From positions 3,184,001-3,248,000 of the forward strand of contig NZ_CP083564.1 of assembly GCF_025143985.1 (NCBI RefSeq): a stretch of 64,000 nucleotides of DNA, read 5' to 3'. Within the stretch, counting starts at the first letter, position 1; each line of letters begins with the position of its first letter. The DNA comes from Sulfitobacter sp. W027. GTDB lineage: Bacteria; Pseudomonadota; Alphaproteobacteria; Rhodobacterales; Rhodobacteraceae. A program made the position numbers and the translations under genes. This document shows, piece by piece, positions 41,958 through 54,808 of the stretch. The notes beneath the pieces are model-generated. The model saw nothing but the letters and a program-made list of their open reading frames with translations, made no database searches and was not told the origin of the DNA.

Positions 41958-42436
41958 AACTTCTCCTCAAACTCTTCAAGAACCGCCGCATAGACCGCAC
42001 GTTTGAACGGCACGATATTGGCGACGAGTTGACCCGCGGGCATCCAGCGCCATTCCGAGAATTCAGGCTCGGCCGTTTGGATATTCACCTGATCGTCCTG
42101 TCCGAGAAAACGCATGAGGAACCATTTCTGTTCCTGCCCCCGGTAGCGGCCCTTCCAGATGTTGGGCACCAGTCCATGGGGCAGATCATAGGGCAGCCAA
42201 CCTGTCGTCTCGGCTTCGATCCGAACCAGATCGCGGGGGATGCCAGTCTCTTCCTCCAACTCACGCAGGGCCGCATCGCGCGCGGCCTCGCCCTTGTCGA
42301 CCCCGCCCTGCGGCATCTGCCAAGCGTCCTGATCCCGGTCGCGCCGCTGGCCGACAAAGACCTCGCCCTCGGCATTCACCAGCATCACGCCGACGCAAGG
42401 CCGGTAGGGCAGTTTGGCAATCTCTTCGGGGGTCAT
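41954..42436 (-). CDS. rppH: RNA pyrophosphohydrolase (Nudix)
   Basis: Removes pyrophosphate from the 5' end of mRNAs, opening them to RNase E-type decay. The 160-residue protein has a complete Nudix box [23 protein letters not shown] (about residues 43-65, split by the usual variable positions). The N-terminal [23 protein letters not shown], the WQMPQGGVD stretch and the C-terminal [13 protein letters not shown] are as in RppH/IalA. It starts at ATG 42436, divergent from fadH with a 181-base shared upstream region, and is coupled to the secreted hypothetical gene downstream. Confidence 0.95.
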   Translation of the reverse strand: MTPEEIAKLPYRPCVGVMLVNAEGEVFVGQRRDRDQDAWQMPQGGVDKGEAARDAALRELEEETGIPRDLVRIEAETTGWLPYDLPHGLVPNIWKGRYRGQEQKWFLMRFLGQDDQVNIQTAEPEFSEWRWMPAGQLVANIVPFKRAVYAAVLEEFEEKL

Positions 42437-42518
42437 GAGGGCAGGTCTCCTGAGTGGCGTTCATGAGGGAGTTAGCACGACCACGGCGCGGCTCAAAGCG
42501 GTCACATTGCGGCTTTGA

Positions 42519-44645
<2,127 letters not shown>

Positions 44646-44652
44646 GCCCTTG

Positions 44653-44681
44653 GCGCGCGCGCCCTTGCACCCGGCGCGCGC
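44653..44681 (+). terminator. GC-alternating hairpin after fadH
   Basis: GCGCGCGC (44653-44660) pairs with GCGCGCGC (44674-44681) across a 13-base loop, eight bases after the fadH stop. It lacks a T-run, so termination is uncertain. Confidence 0.35.
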
Positions 44682-44724
44682 AACCCGCAAAATCACCGCA
44701 GCGTCTGCCAGCCCATAGGTGATT

Positions 44725-45666
44725 ATGCCCCTCTGCGTCTTCGACATATATGATGACGGCACCACCTCCGTGCCCGAAGATAGCCATCTAACCGGGCCTG
44801 CGCGCTACCGTTGGTGGCATTACGACATGGCCGATCCGGCGCTGGAACCGTGGCTGGCCGAACATTTGCCGGAAATTCCGGCAGGCGCTCTGCTGCAACC
44901 GGAAACCCGACCGCGCTGTGACGAGTATGAGGAAGGTCTGATCCTCAATCTGCGCGGCATCAACCTGAACGAAGGGCAGCAGGCCGATCAGATGGTCTCA
45001 ATCCGCATGTGGGTCACGGATGCGGTGGTGATCACGGTGCGGATGCGCCGGGTCTTTGCCATTGATGAGCTGCGCACGCTTGCCACCCAAAACAATGCCC
45101 CACGCCAGCCCTCTGCCTTTTTGGAGGCGCTTGTCTCCAGGCTGACCGCACGGGTCCAGACCGAGGTTGCCCGGCTGGCGGACCGCACGGCATTCTATGA
45201 GACCGATCTCGAAGACCTTAGCACCCCGCCGCCGAAAGACCTGCCAGTCACCCGCCGCAGCACGATCAAACTGGAGCGCTACCTCGCCCCGCAGCGTGCG
45301 GCGCTGGAGCGGCTCGCGCAGTTGGACCTGCCCTTGGTGCCGGATGTTGATTCGATGAAACTGCGCGAACTGGCCAACCGCACCGCCATCGTGGTGGAGG
45401 AGTTGGACGCCCTTCAAGAACGCATCGTTACCGTCCAAGACGAGCACGACAACCAAGTGGCGCAACGCCAAGCGCGGCATGGCTATGTGCTGTCCATCGC
45501 TGCTGCCGTTTTCCTGCCCTTGGGATTTCTGACCGGGCTCTTCGGCGTGAACGTGGGCGGGATGCCGGGCGTCGATGATCCGCGTGCCTTTGCGATCCTG
45601 TGCCTTGCCATGGTCGGCCTTGCCGCGATTATGCTGGCGGTTCTGAAATGGCTGCGCTGGCTCTGA
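44725..45666 (+). CDS. zntB: CorA-family zinc transporter ZntB
   Basis: A 313-residue pentameric channel-like transporter of the CorA superfamily. A large cytoplasmic N-terminal domain (about 1-250) ends in a long helix, followed by two membrane segments. The second loop carries the signature FGVNVGGMPGVD, the G-x-N form with the extended ZntB context rather than plain CorA GMN. It moves Zn2+ (or other divalent cations) across the inner membrane. I start it at ATG 44725 (MPLCVFDIYDDG), with GTG 44719 as an alternative. No regulator is adjacent. Confidence 0.9.
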   Translation: MPLCVFDIYDDGTTSVPEDSHLTGPARYRWWHYDMADPALEPWLAEHLPEIPAGALLQPETRPRCDEYEEGLILNLRGINLNEGQQADQMVSIRMWVTDAVVITVRMRRVFAIDELRTLATQNNAPRQPSAFLEALVSRLTARVQTEVARLADRTAFYETDLEDLSTPPPKDLPVTRRSTIKLERYLAPQRAALERLAQLDLPLVPDVDSMKLRELANRTAIVVEELDALQERIVTVQDEHDNQVAQRQARHGYVLSIAAAVFLPLGFLTGLFGVNVGGMPGVDDPRAFAILCLAMVGLAAIMLAVLKWLRWL

Positions 45667-45810
45667 ACCCAGTGGAAACCGATTGTTCTGCCGTTTCCAT
45701 GCCATGAACGATCCCCGCAAAGACCACGGGACTGTCTTGCCTCTGCCCCGATCCTGCCTGAATTGCAGCCCATAGCTGATCCCAACAAGTTTAATGCGAA
45801 GGGACAGGCA

Positions 45811-46716
45811 ATGGACCGCCTTACGGAAATGGAAGCGTTTGCCACAGTTGTGGATCAGGGTGGTTTTACCGATGCTGCCAAGAAGATGGGGATCTCGAAA
45901 TCTGCTGTCTCAAAGCATGTGTCATCGCTAGAGGCCCGCTTGGGCGCACGGCTGCTTAACCGCACAACCCGCCGCGTCTCGCCCACCGAGATTGGCCTTG
46001 CCTATTACGACCGCGCCCGCCGGGTGCTTAATGACGCTGGCGAAGCCGATGCACTTGTCACATCCATGCAATCCGCGCCTTCGGGCCTGTTGCGGATTTC
46101 GGTGGCAACAGACTTTGGCGTGAATCATCTATCGCCCGCGCTGTCGGATTTCCTCTCGGATTTCCCTGACATCACAGTGAATATGGTGCTGAACAACCGC
46201 TATGTGGAACTGATCTCAGAAGGCTTCGACATGGCCGTGCGCATTGGGGAATTGGAAGACAGCACCCTGCGCGCCCGCAAGCTGACCGAGACGACCAAAC
46301 GCATGATCGCCAGCCCGAAGTATTTCGAGCAGTATGGCCGCCCGGAAAAGATCGACGATCTGAACAATCACAAACTGCTGCATTACTCGAACCAATCCTC
46401 GGGCAATGTCTGGAAACTGACCGCACCTTCGGGGGAAAAGCGGCAGGTCCGTACCGCGGGCTGGTTGTCGGTCAATGACGGGCAAAGCCTGCTTAACGCC
46501 GCGATTTCGGGGCTGGGCATCGCCTATTTGCCAAGCTTTCTGTACTCTGAGGCGATGGAGAAAGGCTTGGTAGAAGACGCAATCCCCGAACTGCCGCTGG
46601 AGACCCAAGGCATCTATGCCGTCTATCCCCCGGGCCGGTTCACCCAGCCCAAGGTCCGCGCCTTTATCGATTTTCTGGTGCATGAGTTCGCCGAGAAGGG
46701 TCCGACGGACTGGTAA
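45811..46716 (+). CDS. LysR-family transcriptional regulator
   Basis: A 301-residue LysR regulator: N-terminal winged helix (MDRLTEMEAFATVVDQGGF and KKMGISKSAVSKHVSSLEARLGARLLNRTTRRV) and a periplasmic-binding-like effector domain. It belongs by sequence to the DhcR/CrgA-like group often found next to oxidoreductases, though neither neighbour here is an obvious target. The ATG at 45811 is preceded by AAGGGACAGG. The effector and targets are unknown. A REP-like hairpin lies seven bases after its stop. Confidence 0.92.
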   Translation: MDRLTEMEAFATVVDQGGFTDAAKKMGISKSAVSKHVSSLEARLGARLLNRTTRRVSPTEIGLAYYDRARRVLNDAGEADALVTSMQSAPSGLLRISVATDFGVNHLSPALSDFLSDFPDITVNMVLNNRYVELISEGFDMAVRIGELEDSTLRARKLTETTKRMIASPKYFEQYGRPEKIDDLNNHKLLHYSNQSSGNVWKLTAPSGEKRQVRTAGWLSVNDGQSLLNAAISGLGIAYLPSFLYSEAMEKGLVEDAIPELPLETQGIYAVYPPGRFTQPKVRAFIDFLVHEFAEKGPTDW

Positions 46717-46723
46717 ACGCTCA

Positions 46724-46756
46724 GGCCCGGAACCAAGGCGCAGGCGCCGGGCCATC
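46724..46756 (+). repeat. REP-like palindromic repeat, single copy
   Basis: GGCCCGG (46724-46730) pairs with CCGGGCC (46747-46753). The 33 bases match the reverse complement of 62923-62955 with only two differences (31/33), so this is a dispersed repeat rather than a gene-specific terminator. It follows a LysR-type gene stop. Confidence 0.75.
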
Positions 46757-46806
46757 TCCACAAGTCCACCTTTCCTATCCCCCAGCAGCACGCTATCTCT
46801 CCCGCC

Positions 46807-47865
46807 ATGAGAAATATGCGCGAGACCTATGCCCAGCTTGTCGCCGAGGGCAAACTCAGGGCCGATCCGGCCCAAGAAATCGTGATGGCGGAGTTTGACC
46901 GCATCCGCGACGCTCTGACCAACCCACCGAAGAAGAGCTTTTTTCGCAAGGCCCCCGAACCGCCCAAGGGCCTGTACCTCTGGGGCGGCGTGGGGCGCGG
47001 CAAGTCGATGCTGATGGATATGTTCGTGGCGCATCTGCCCGACATCCCTGCACGGCGGGTGCATTTCCACGCCTTCATGCAAGAAATCCACAACGCCATG
47101 CATGAGGTCCGCAAGACCGGGGTGGATGACGCCATCGCGCCCGTTGCCCGCGACGTGGCCGAGAGCGTGCGCCTGCTTGCTTTCGACGAAATGCAGATCA
47201 CCGACATCACCGATGCGATGATCGTGGGCCGCCTGTTTGAGGCACTCTTCGCCGCTGGGGTCGTGGTCGTGACGACCTCCAACCGCCTGCCCGACGCTTT
47301 GTATAAAAACGGCATCAACCGCGAAGTCTTTGTGCCGTTTATCGAGCTGATCAAAGAGCGGATGGTGGTGCATGAACTGGTCAGCCCCACCGACTATCGT
47401 CAAGACCGGCTGGCGGGCTCGCAGGTCTATTTCACCCCCGTGAATGCGGAAAGCCGCGCGGCGATGGATGCGGTTTGGGATGATCTAGCTGGCACCAAGG
47501 GCGAGCCGCTGACGCTGCATGTCAAAGGTCGCGAGGTCGTGATCCCGGCATTCCACAACGGCATGGCCCGCGCCGGTTTCCACGCGCTTTGTGGACAGCC
47601 TTTGGGCGCGGCGGATTACCTCGCGTTGGCGCAGGCCGTGCGGGTTATGCTGCTGGATAACATTCCTTCGCTTGGTCGGACGAACTTTAACGAGGCCAAG
47701 CGTTTCGTCACCCTGATCGACGCGCTTTACGAAGCGAAGGTGCGGCTGATTTGCTCTGCCGCCGCTGTGCCGGAGATGCTGTATCTAGAGGGCGAAGGCA
47801 CCTTTGAATTCGAGCGCACGGCGTCACGTCTGCGCGAAATGCAAAGTGAGGACTGGGGGCGTTAA
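46807..47865 (+). CDS. zapE: AFG1-family ATPase ZapE
   Basis: A 352-residue AAA-type ATPase of the AFG1/ZapE family; in E. coli ZapE associates with the Z-ring, and in mitochondria Afg1 helps respiratory-complex turnover. The P-loop is LWGGVGRGKSMLMDMFVAHL near residue 58, the Walker B region is LLAFDEMQITDITDAMI, and VVTTSNRLPDALYKNG is a family signature. Start ATG 46807, with ATG 46816 an alternative. It is flanked by a convergent small membrane-protein gene and the LysR gene. Confidence 0.93.
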   Translation: MRNMRETYAQLVAEGKLRADPAQEIVMAEFDRIRDALTNPPKKSFFRKAPEPPKGLYLWGGVGRGKSMLMDMFVAHLPDIPARRVHFHAFMQEIHNAMHEVRKTGVDDAIAPVARDVAESVRLLAFDEMQITDITDAMIVGRLFEALFAAGVVVVTTSNRLPDALYKNGINREVFVPFIELIKERMVVHELVSPTDYRQDRLAGSQVYFTPVNAESRAAMDAVWDDLAGTKGEPLTLHVKGREVVIPAFHNGMARAGFHALCGQPLGAADYLALAQAVRVMLLDNIPSLGRTNFNEAKRFVTLIDALYEAKVRLICSAAAVPEMLYLEGEGTFEFERTASRLREMQSEDWGR

Positions 47866-47883
47866 TCACCCCCTAATGCCACA

Positions 47884-48069
47884 TCAGGAATCGCTGACCG
47901 TCTGCATATGCAGGTCATTGCCTTGCAAAATCGGGTGATAAGGCCGTTCGACCTCGTAAAGCCACCACAGGCCCGCCGCGATGATCGCGACACCTATCGC
48001 CATGAAGATAAATTGATATTTCCGTGCATCGTCCTGATCGTGACGCGCCGGTTGAGTAAAGTTGCGCAT
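47884..48069 (-). CDS. Small single-pass membrane protein
   Basis: A 61-residue protein with a polar, basic N-terminus (MRNFTQPARHDQDDARKY), one membrane helix (about 19-39; FIFMAIGVAIIAAGLWWLY) and a short polar C-terminus. GAGG lies seven bases before the ATG. It sits downstream of folC on the same strand after a 96-base gap and ends 18 bases from the zapE stop. The start signal and clean membrane architecture support a real gene; the function is unknown. Confidence 0.65.
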   Translation of the reverse strand: MRNFTQPARHDQDDARKYQFIFMAIGVAIIAAGLWWLYEVERPYHPILQGNDLHMQTVSDS

Positions 48070-48165
48070 GGGGACACCTCGGTCAAATTCGAAAGGGGAG
48101 ACTTCCTCAGACCAAGATACACCACATCTGCACCGTACAGCAGCGGGGTGCCCAAATATGGTTAA

Positions 48166-49437
48166 TTAGACGTTTTCCCGCAACACGCTACCGGCGAGGT
48201 AGAGCGAGCCACAGATCAGCACACGTGCATGGGGATCGCGGGCGATAATCGCCTTTAGTGCCGCGGTGACATTCTCGGCCTCGCCAGCCTCAATGCCAAC
48301 ATCGTGCGCCACCTTCGCCGTGGCCTCGGCAGGCAGGGTTGCTGCCTCGCCGGGGATCGACACGGCGGTGAGGCTAGCTGCCTCCGCCGCCAATGGGCGC
48401 AGATATCCGGCGATGTCTTTGGTGTTCAGCATCCCGCAAATCAAATGCGTCGGGCGTTTCGGCAGGGCGGCCAGCGTCGCCGCCAACGCCTCTCCGGCGG
48501 CAGGATTATGGCCACCGTCCAGCCACAACTCACCCTCGGGCGCCATGCGCGCCAGCGGGCCATCCGACAGCCGCTGCATCCGTGCAGGCCACTGCGCCTG
48601 CGTCACCGCAGCCTCGCAAGCCTCCACATCGATTCCAAGCTGGCGCAGCGCTGCCAGCGCAGCACCGGCATTCATGATCTGATGATCACCGGGCAGATTG
48701 GGACGCGGTAGATCAAGCAGGCCGCGCTCATCTTGATAGACCATACGCCCAGCTTCGGGCCCGACATGCCATTGCTGACCATGGGCCAACAGAGGCGCGC
48801 CAAGTTTCGCGGCGCGGTCCTCAATCACTTCAAGCGCGGCCTCTTCTTGCGGGCCGACCACACAGGGCACCAACCGCTTGATAATGCCCGCCTTCTCACC
48901 CGCGATCTCGGCCAATGTGTCGCCTAGATACTGCTGATGATCGACTGAAACCGGGGCGATCACCGTCAGAACCGGATCGACCACATTGGTCGCGTCCAAG
49001 CGTCCGCCAAGGCCCACTTCGAGCAGCGTGTAATCGGCAGCCACCCGCGAGAAGGCAAGGATCGCGGCGCAAGTGGTGATCTCGAAATAGGTGATTTCTT
49101 CGCCACCGTTGGCGGCGTGGCATTCGTCCAAAACGGCGGCGAGGTCAGGCTCGGATATCAACTCCCCCGCGACCCGGATACGCTCATGAAACCGCGCAAG
49201 GTGGGGCGAGGTATAGGCGTGGACCGTTTTGCCTGCCGCTTCTAACCCCGCGCGGATCATCGCTTGGGTCGAGCCTTTGCCGTTGGTGCCGGCGATATGG
49301 ATCACCGGCGGCAGGTCACTCTGCGGGTTGCCTAAGGCCTCGAGCAGCCGCCACATCCGGTCGAGCGTAAGGTCAATGATCTTGGGGTGCAGCGCCATCA
49401 TCCGTTCAAGGATGACGTCCGATGAAGGCGTGCTCAT
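48166..49437 (-). CDS. folC: Bifunctional folylpolyglutamate/dihydrofolate synthase
   Basis: Adds glutamate to folates (and to dihydropteroate) using ATP; a Mur-ligase-fold enzyme of 423 residues. The P-loop is [17 protein letters not shown] near residue 45, followed by [28 protein letters not shown] with the metal-binding region, and [16 protein letters not shown] in the C-terminal domain. Its ATG overlaps the accD stop by ATGA (49434-49437). The accD-folC order is widespread in bacteria, and here as usual the two are co-translated. Confidence 0.95.
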   Translation of the reverse strand: MSTPSSDVILERMMALHPKIIDLTLDRMWRLLEALGNPQSDLPPVIHIAGTNGKGSTQAMIRAGLEAAGKTVHAYTSPHLARFHERIRVAGELISEPDLAAVLDECHAANGGEEITYFEITTCAAILAFSRVAADYTLLEVGLGGRLDATNVVDPVLTVIAPVSVDHQQYLGDTLAEIAGEKAGIIKRLVPCVVGPQEEAALEVIEDRAAKLGAPLLAHGQQWHVGPEAGRMVYQDERGLLDLPRPNLPGDHQIMNAGAALAALRQLGIDVEACEAAVTQAQWPARMQRLSDGPLARMAPEGELWLDGGHNPAAGEALAATLAALPKRPTHLICGMLNTKDIAGYLRPLAAEAASLTAVSIPGEAATLPAEATAKVAHDVGIEAGEAENVTAALKAIIARDPHARVLICGSLYLAGSVLRENV

Positions 49438-50393
49438 TTCTTCTTGGGCTTGTCGGCAGGCAGATCCGCTGCAGCCTGAACAGCGGCGGCGGCTTCGGCC
49501 ACTTCCACTTCCTCAGGCGCGGGCAGATCGCCGCGTACGGCAGGCGTCATTCCCATCAGCATACGGGTGATGGTGATCAACTCATCACGCATCTCGGTCC
49601 GTTTGGTCACCCGGTCGAGCATCCCGTGGTCGAGCAGATATTCCGCGCGCTGAAAGCCTTCGGGCAGTTTTTCACGAATGGTCTGCTCAATAACGCGCGG
49701 CCCGGCAAAGCAGATGAGCGCATTCGGCTCCGCAATCTGCACGTCGCCCAACATCGCGTAGGACGCGGTGACGCCGCCCGTGGTCGGATGGGTCAGCACC
49801 ACGATATAGGGCAAGCCAGCCTCTTTCAGCATCTGCACAGCGACCGTGGTGCGCGGCATCTGCATCAGGCTGAGGATACCTTCTTGCATCCGCGCGCCAC
49901 CGGCGGCGGAGAACAGCACCAGCGGGCGTTTCAGCTTCACGGCCTCTTCGGCGGCAGCGATAATCGCATTGCCGACATACATCCCCATGGAACCGCCCAT
50001 GAAGGAGAAATCCTGCGCACAGGCAACGATCGGCGTGCGGCCAATATCGCCAGTGACGACCAGCATCGCCTCATGCTCACCGGTCTGCTTTTGCGCCGCT
50101 TTCATCCGGTCGGGATAGCGCTTCTGATCCTTAAAATGGAGCGGGTCCGGCGTGGGCGCGGGCACTTTAATCTCGGTAAAGATGCCGCCGTCAAACAGCG
50201 CCTTGAACCGTGCACGCGGGCTGATGTGCATGTGATGGCCGCAGTTGGTGCAGACGTTCAGATTGTCCGACAACTCGCGGTGAAACAGCATGGTGCCGCA
50301 TTCATTGCACTTGGTCCACAGGTTGTCCGGCGTCTCGCGGCGCGAGAAGATCGAGTTGATTCGCGGGCGGACGTAATTTGTGATCCAGTTCAT
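49434..50393 (-). CDS. accD: Acetyl-CoA carboxylase carboxyltransferase subunit beta
   Basis: One half of the carboxyltransferase of acetyl-CoA carboxylase, making malonyl-CoA for fatty acid synthesis. The 319-residue protein begins [20 protein letters not shown], has the zinc ribbon [20 protein letters not shown] through CTNCGHHMH, and the crotonase-fold core with [12 protein letters not shown] and [19 protein letters not shown]. The C-terminus is an Ala/Glu/Lys-rich tail. The longer frame up to 50519 runs into the end of the upstream protease gene and is rejected. It overlaps folC by four bases. Confidence 0.96.
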   Translation of the reverse strand: MNWITNYVRPRINSIFSRRETPDNLWTKCNECGTMLFHRELSDNLNVCTNCGHHMHISPRARFKALFDGGIFTEIKVPAPTPDPLHFKDQKRYPDRMKAAQKQTGEHEAMLVVTGDIGRTPIVACAQDFSFMGGSMGMYVGNAIIAAAEEAVKLKRPLVLFSAAGGARMQEGILSLMQMPRTTVAVQMLKEAGLPYIVVLTHPTTGGVTASYAMLGDVQIAEPNALICFAGPRVIEQTIREKLPEGFQRAEYLLDHGMLDRVTKRTEMRDELITITRMLMGMTPAVRGDLPAPEEVEVAEAAAAVQAAADLPADKPKKK

Positions 50394-50449
50394 TGGCAGG
50401 CCTCTGCTGTGGTTCCGTCCCAGATAATCCCCGCATGGGGAAATTGCAA

Positions 50450-51349
50450 TCAGCGGCGTATCGCCAGCCGCGCGGCCAACCACGAGACCAGCATCAACGC
50501 AAAGTCCACCGGCAACCATGTGCGCAACGCCGCCGCGTCATCCATCGAAAAGGGCGTAAGGTACAGCGCCAGCCCGGACAGATCATCCGGCAGAGAGAAA
50601 ATGAGAATGGCCGAGACATTGTTCCACAGATGCACCGCAATGGCAGGCCCAAGCGAGCCGGAGCGCGCGGTAAGGTCGGCCATCAGCATCCCGAAAACAC
50701 CGGCCCAGAGCGCCACCATCAGGGCGTTCTCCCCTGCCTCAGCGGGCAGGTAGTGACCAAGCGCGAAAAGCGCCGAAGGCAGTACCATCCAGATCAACGG
50801 AGAGTTAAACCGTGCCGCCAGTTGCTGCTGCACATAGCCGCGAAAGACGATCTCTTCGGCGCTGACCTGCACCAGCACGGCCAGCAGCGACAGCGGCAAG
50901 AGCAGCAACCAACGGCCTAGGGGCAGGTTGGCTGTCAAATCGCCTCCCATGTCCCACGGCGGCAGGATCAGCAACACAGCCCCCAGCAGCAACATTGCCA
51001 AAGACACCGCGCGAAAACTTGGCCAAAGCCGCCCGGACACGCCCAATAGGCTGCCCGCATTGCGCCGATGCACCACCCGCACGGTCACACCGACGGCCAT
51101 CGCCATGGTCCCAAAGCTGAACAGCAGGAGATACATCGCCTGCGGCGTAGCGCCTTTCAGCAGGTTGCCATGCAGCGATGCCGCCGATGTTCCTGCGAAG
51201 GCATAGATTGTCTGGAAGTAGAGCTCGTTCAGCGCGACATAGGCCACCACCGCCACGAACAGCCCCAAGAAAAACCGCCAAAGCGCCGATGAACGGCGCG
51301 CGGGCGCGACAAACTCCGCATGCGCGCTGTAATCAGGCCGCCAGTTCAT
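50450..51349 (-). CDS. CPBP-family intramembrane metalloprotease
   Basis: A 299-residue membrane protein with about eight helices and the CPBP/Abi (Rce1-like) glutamic-protease motifs: motif 1 [15 protein letters not shown] (EExxxR), motif 2 [10 protein letters not shown] (FxxxH-like) and motif 3 [19 protein letters not shown] (HxxxN). Such proteases cleave within membranes; in bacteria many are linked to peptide maturation or immunity to bacteriocins, but no peptide cluster is present here. It is transcribed toward accD, 56 bases upstream of it, and diverges from ilvD. Confidence 0.9.
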   Translation of the reverse strand: MNWRPDYSAHAEFVAPARRSSALWRFFLGLFVAVVAYVALNELYFQTIYAFAGTSAASLHGNLLKGATPQAMYLLLFSFGTMAMAVGVTVRVVHRRNAGSLLGVSGRLWPSFRAVSLAMLLLGAVLLILPPWDMGGDLTANLPLGRWLLLLPLSLLAVLVQVSAEEIVFRGYVQQQLAARFNSPLIWMVLPSALFALGHYLPAEAGENALMVALWAGVFGMLMADLTARSGSLGPAIAVHLWNNVSAILIFSLPDDLSGLALYLTPFSMDDAAALRTWLPVDFALMLVSWLAARLAIRR

Positions 51350-51559
51350 GAGCGGCGCAGGTCAGATCGGGAGTGGTTCTTGCAGAGCATATGCCGGGCT
51401 TTCACGCTTGCGGGCGGTTCCAACCGACCGCGCCAGAAGGTCAGAACCTATGCCCTAACACGCTGCAATACAACAGTTCCCCCGCCTCATCCGCGCCAAA
51501 GCCTTGCAGCACCGCCCCTGCCCGACTATTCCATTCAAGACGTTTCAAGGAGCCCACCG

Positions 51560-53326
51560 ATGTCCACCACGCCCCGCTTCGACAAATCCCGGCTGCCCAG
51601 CCGCCACGTGACCGAAGGCCCGGCCCGCGCGCCGCACCGGTCCTATTACTATGCCATGGGCATGACCGAAGAAGAGATTCACCAGCCGCTGGTGGGCGTT
51701 GCCACCTGCTGGAACGAAGCTGCCCCCTGTAACATCGCGCTGAACCGTCAGGCGCAGGCGGTGAAGATCGGCGTGCACGCCGAAAAGGGCACGCCACGCG
51801 AATTCACCACCATCACCGTCACCGATGGCATCGCGATGGGTCACGAGGGCATGCGCTCTTCGCTCGCGTCGCGCGAAGCGATTGCCGACACGGTCGAGCT
51901 GACCATGCGCGGCCACTGCTATGACGCCATCGTGGGTCTTGCGGGCTGTGACAAGTCGCTGCCGGGGATGATGATGGCGATGCTGCGGCTGAACGTACCG
52001 TCGGTCTTCCTCTATGGCGGGTCGATCCTGCCGGGCAAAGCGCCTGCGGGGGCCGACGTTCCCGAAGATTTCGCCAGCCGCGATCTGACCGTGCAGGATA
52101 TGTTCGAAGCCGTGGGCCGATTCCAAAACGGCACCATGTCGCAAGCCGCTTTGGACGTGCTCGAACGCGTGGCCTGCCCCTCTGCCGGTGCTTGCGGCGG
52201 CCAGTTCACCGCCAATACCATGGCTTGTGTATCCGAGGCCATCGGCCTTGCGCTGCCGAACTCGTCCGGCATGCCCGCGCCCTATGAAAGCCGCGACGCC
52301 TATGCCGAAGCCTCGGGCGCCGCGGTGATGAACCTGATCGAGAAGAACATCCGCGCCCGCGACATCTGCACCCGCGAAGCCTTCGAGAACGCGGCACGCA
52401 TCGTCGCCTGCACCGGCGGCTCGACCAACGCGGGCCTGCACCTGCCGGCGATGGCGCATGAGGCCGGGATCGAGTTCTACCTAGAAGACGTCTGCGAGAT
52501 CTTCCGCGACACGCCCTATTTTGTCGACATGAAACCGGGTGGCCAATATGTGGCCAAAGACCTCTACGACGCGGGCGGCGTGCCGGTGGTGATGAAGGAG
52601 CTGCGTAAGGCAGGGCTGCTGCACACCGATTGCCTGACCGTGACAGGCCGCTCCATCGGCGAAGAGCTTGACCGCATCGACCGCGAGGCCGACGGCAAGG
52701 TGATCCACTCGGTCGCCACTCCGATCAGCAAGACCGGCGGTGTCGTGGGCCTGAAAGGCAACCTCGCCCCAGAAGGCGCCATCGTGAAAATCGCGGGCAT
52801 GTCCGAAGACGATATCGTCTTCACCGGCCCCGCGCTGGTGTTTGAATGCGAGCAGGACGCCTTTGAAGCCGTGCAAAACCGCGCCTACTCCGAGGGCGAT
52901 GTTTTTGTCATCCGCAACGAAGGCCCCGCAGGCGGCCCCGGTATGCGCGAGATGCTGGCGACCACGGCAGCACTTTCGGGTCAGGGCATGGGCAAGAAAG
53001 TCGCGCTGATCACCGACGGTCGCTTCTCCGGCGCGACACGTGGTTTCTGCGTAGGCCACGTTGGTCCCGAAGCCGCGCACGGTGGGCCGATTGCCCTGTT
53101 GAAGAATGGCGACATGATCACCCTCAATGCCATCACCGGCAGCATCAGCGTTGATCTTTCGGACGAGGAACTGGCCGAGCGCCGCAAGGCTTGGACCGGC
53201 CCGCGTGCCACGAACTACCAAAGCGGCGCGCTGTGGAAATACGCCAAGCTCGTGGGTCCCACCTACCTTGGCGCGGTGACACATCCGGGCGCTCAGGCCG
53301 AGACCCATGATTACATGGACCTCTAA
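51560..53326 (+). CDS. ilvD: Dihydroxy-acid dehydratase
   Basis: Dehydrates dihydroxy-isovalerate and dihydroxy-methylvalerate in valine, leucine and isoleucine synthesis. The 588-residue iron-sulfur protein has [35 protein letters not shown] and [17 protein letters not shown], which provide cluster ligands and the substrate loop, then C-terminal [24 protein letters not shown] 51560 follows AAGGAG by eight bases; the longer frame to 51320 runs into the divergent protease gene. Sugar-acid dehydratases (EDD, araC/xylonate type) are relatives, but length and sequence fit IlvD. I saw no leader-peptide attenuator in the 210-base upstream region. Confidence 0.96.
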   Translation: MSTTPRFDKSRLPSRHVTEGPARAPHRSYYYAMGMTEEEIHQPLVGVATCWNEAAPCNIALNRQAQAVKIGVHAEKGTPREFTTITVTDGIAMGHEGMRSSLASREAIADTVELTMRGHCYDAIVGLAGCDKSLPGMMMAMLRLNVPSVFLYGGSILPGKAPAGADVPEDFASRDLTVQDMFEAVGRFQNGTMSQAALDVLERVACPSAGACGGQFTANTMACVSEAIGLALPNSSGMPAPYESRDAYAEASGAAVMNLIEKNIRARDICTREAFENAARIVACTGGSTNAGLHLPAMAHEAGIEFYLEDVCEIFRDTPYFVDMKPGGQYVAKDLYDAGGVPVVMKELRKAGLLHTDCLTVTGRSIGEELDRIDREADGKVIHSVATPISKTGGVVGLKGNLAPEGAIVKIAGMSEDDIVFTGPALVFECEQDAFEAVQNRAYSEGDVFVIRNEGPAGGPGMREMLATTAALSGQGMGKKVALITDGRFSGATRGFCVGHVGPEAAHGGPIALLKNGDMITLNAITGSISVDLSDEELAERRKAWTGPRATNYQSGALWKYAKLVGPTYLGAVTHPGAQAETHDYMDL

Positions 53327-53906
53327 AAGCCCATTCGCGGCGCTTGTGTTGCTCACCCTGTCCGCCTGTGAAGGCGGGCAGGGTTTTTCCCTTGGCGGCA
53401 GCAGTAGCGCGCCAGAAAAACCACTGCTGCAAACTTCCCTCGCCGGGGGCGCGGTGCAGGTAGTGCCCCCGCAGGGCTATTGCATCGACCCGAAAAGCCT
53501 CAAAAGCCGCTTTGCCCTGATGGCGCGCTGTGATGCGCTTGGCCTGCCGGATATGGTCACCGCCGCGCCGCGAGGCATCCTGACGCTTGCGCTGACCGAA
53601 GCCGACGGTGACGCCCCCTTGCCCACGCCGCAGCAGGTCGCTCAGGCCGCGGGACTGACACAGATACAAGAGACGGGTAGCGTCGAGGGCGCAACGATCT
53701 TTGTCGCTCAAGGTCCGGTGCCCGCCGAAGGCATGTCGCCCCGCCACTGGCGTGGCACGGCCCGGATCGGCGGCCATGTCGCCAGCGTCACCCTTTACGG
53801 CGCCCCACAAAGCCGCGCGATCTCGGAAGAGGGGCGCGCCTTGGTGGCTGACCTCATCCGCCAAAGCCGCAGCAAAAGCTCAAACGCGCCAACTGCGGGT
53901 TCCTGA
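53307..53906 (+). CDS. Putative lipoprotein of unknown function
   Basis: A 199-residue protein with a signal sequence ([21 protein letters not shown]) and lipobox LSAC. The mature part has Gly/Ser-rich linker [16 protein letters not shown] and two further Cys ([23 protein letters not shown]). I do not recognise the family. The start codon lies inside the last 20 bases of ilvD in another frame, indicating co-transcription with ilvD. The following gene begins 118 bases downstream. Confidence 0.75.
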   Translation: MITWTSKSPFAALVLLTLSACEGGQGFSLGGSSSAPEKPLLQTSLAGGAVQVVPPQGYCIDPKSLKSRFALMARCDALGLPDMVTAAPRGILTLALTEADGDAPLPTPQQVAQAAGLTQIQETGSVEGATIFVAQGPVPAEGMSPRHWRGTARIGGHVASVTLYGAPQSRAISEEGRALVADLIRQSRSKSSNAPTAGS

Positions 53907-54024
53907 CCCGCCCGCTGTTTCCAAATCGGCAACACTGCCCGCGCCCGGAAACAATCGCGGGGCTATTTATTTGAACGAAACCGTTGCCTTCCATAGACTG
54001 CGGCAAAACGAGAGGCGCAGGTCC

Positions 54025-54798
54025 ATGGTCAACTTCCGCAGCGGCTATCTGGAAGGCAAGCTCTATGCCCGCGCGCTGCAACGCTGGGCACGCGTAGCTC
54101 GCAAAGCGGCCACCGCTGACCTTGCCACCCTGCGCCGCCAACGCAACCGCGCCCGCCTGCTGCGCGCGCATCTGGACCGGCTGATCCACCGCGCGGACGA
54201 ACGGCTGGCCCTGCCAGTGATCGGTGCCACTGGCTTTCCCAAACCCCATAACGCCGATTGGGCGTGGCGGCCCGAACTTTGGCGGGGCCCGCTTGCCACG
54301 CCGGGGATCTCTGCGGTCGAGACCAAATCGATGCTGGGCGCGGAGGTGACCCTGTTCCACGACTGCGCGCAATCGGAACTGACCCTGCGCCAGTTACGCA
54401 ACCAGCGCGAGGCCGATCTGGCTCCCTATGGGCTGAAACTCGACGTGTTCAAATTCGACGGGTCGTTCCTGTCGCTTGTGGTCGATCTGCCCACCGAAGC
54501 CATCACTGGGCTGAAACGCCGCCATGTGATCCGCATGGATACGATTGTGCAACTGGAGCATCCGCTTGAGATTTTTGCCCGGCTCAACATCCGCCACGGC
54601 CCAAATACCGAACAGATCGTGCGCGAACTGCCCAGCGACAAGGGGAGCATCACTGTCGAGTTTGATCTGGCCTATACTGACCTCAACGAAAAACGCATCG
54701 AAGCTGCGTGGATCGACCTGATCCTTGAGGGGCCGGACATGAACCAAGTGGTGCTGCGCGACCTCACCTTCTCCCGCCGCCCCCGTGCCCAGATTTAG
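54025..54798 (+). CDS. Conserved hypothetical protein (roseobacter-type DUF)
   Basis: A 257-residue soluble protein with a very basic helical N-terminus (YARALQRWARVARKAATADLATLRRQRNRARLLRAHLDRLIHR, split by turns) and a beta-rich C-terminal domain containing LPSDKGSITVEFDLAYTDLNEKRIEAAWIDLILEGP. It resembles an uncharacterised Rhodobacterales family that I believe is listed as DUF6478, not verified. The C-terminal pattern looks like a carbohydrate-binding-type beta sandwich. ATG 54025 follows GCGCAGG. It is followed after ten bases by another uncharacterised gene, suggesting a functional pair. Confidence 0.75.
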   Translation: MVNFRSGYLEGKLYARALQRWARVARKAATADLATLRRQRNRARLLRAHLDRLIHRADERLALPVIGATGFPKPHNADWAWRPELWRGPLATPGISAVETKSMLGAEVTLFHDCAQSELTLRQLRNQREADLAPYGLKLDVFKFDGSFLSLVVDLPTEAITGLKRRHVIRMDTIVQLEHPLEIFARLNIRHGPNTEQIVRELPSDKGSITVEFDLAYTDLNEKRIEAAWIDLILEGPDMNQVVLRDLTFSRRPRAQI

Positions 54799-54808
54799 GA
54801 ACCCCGTG

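Noticed and set aside
53701..54024. Long N-terminal extension of the 257-residue hypothetical protein
   Set aside because: It overlaps the preceding lipoprotein gene in another frame, and a good start with a nearby purine run exists at 54025.
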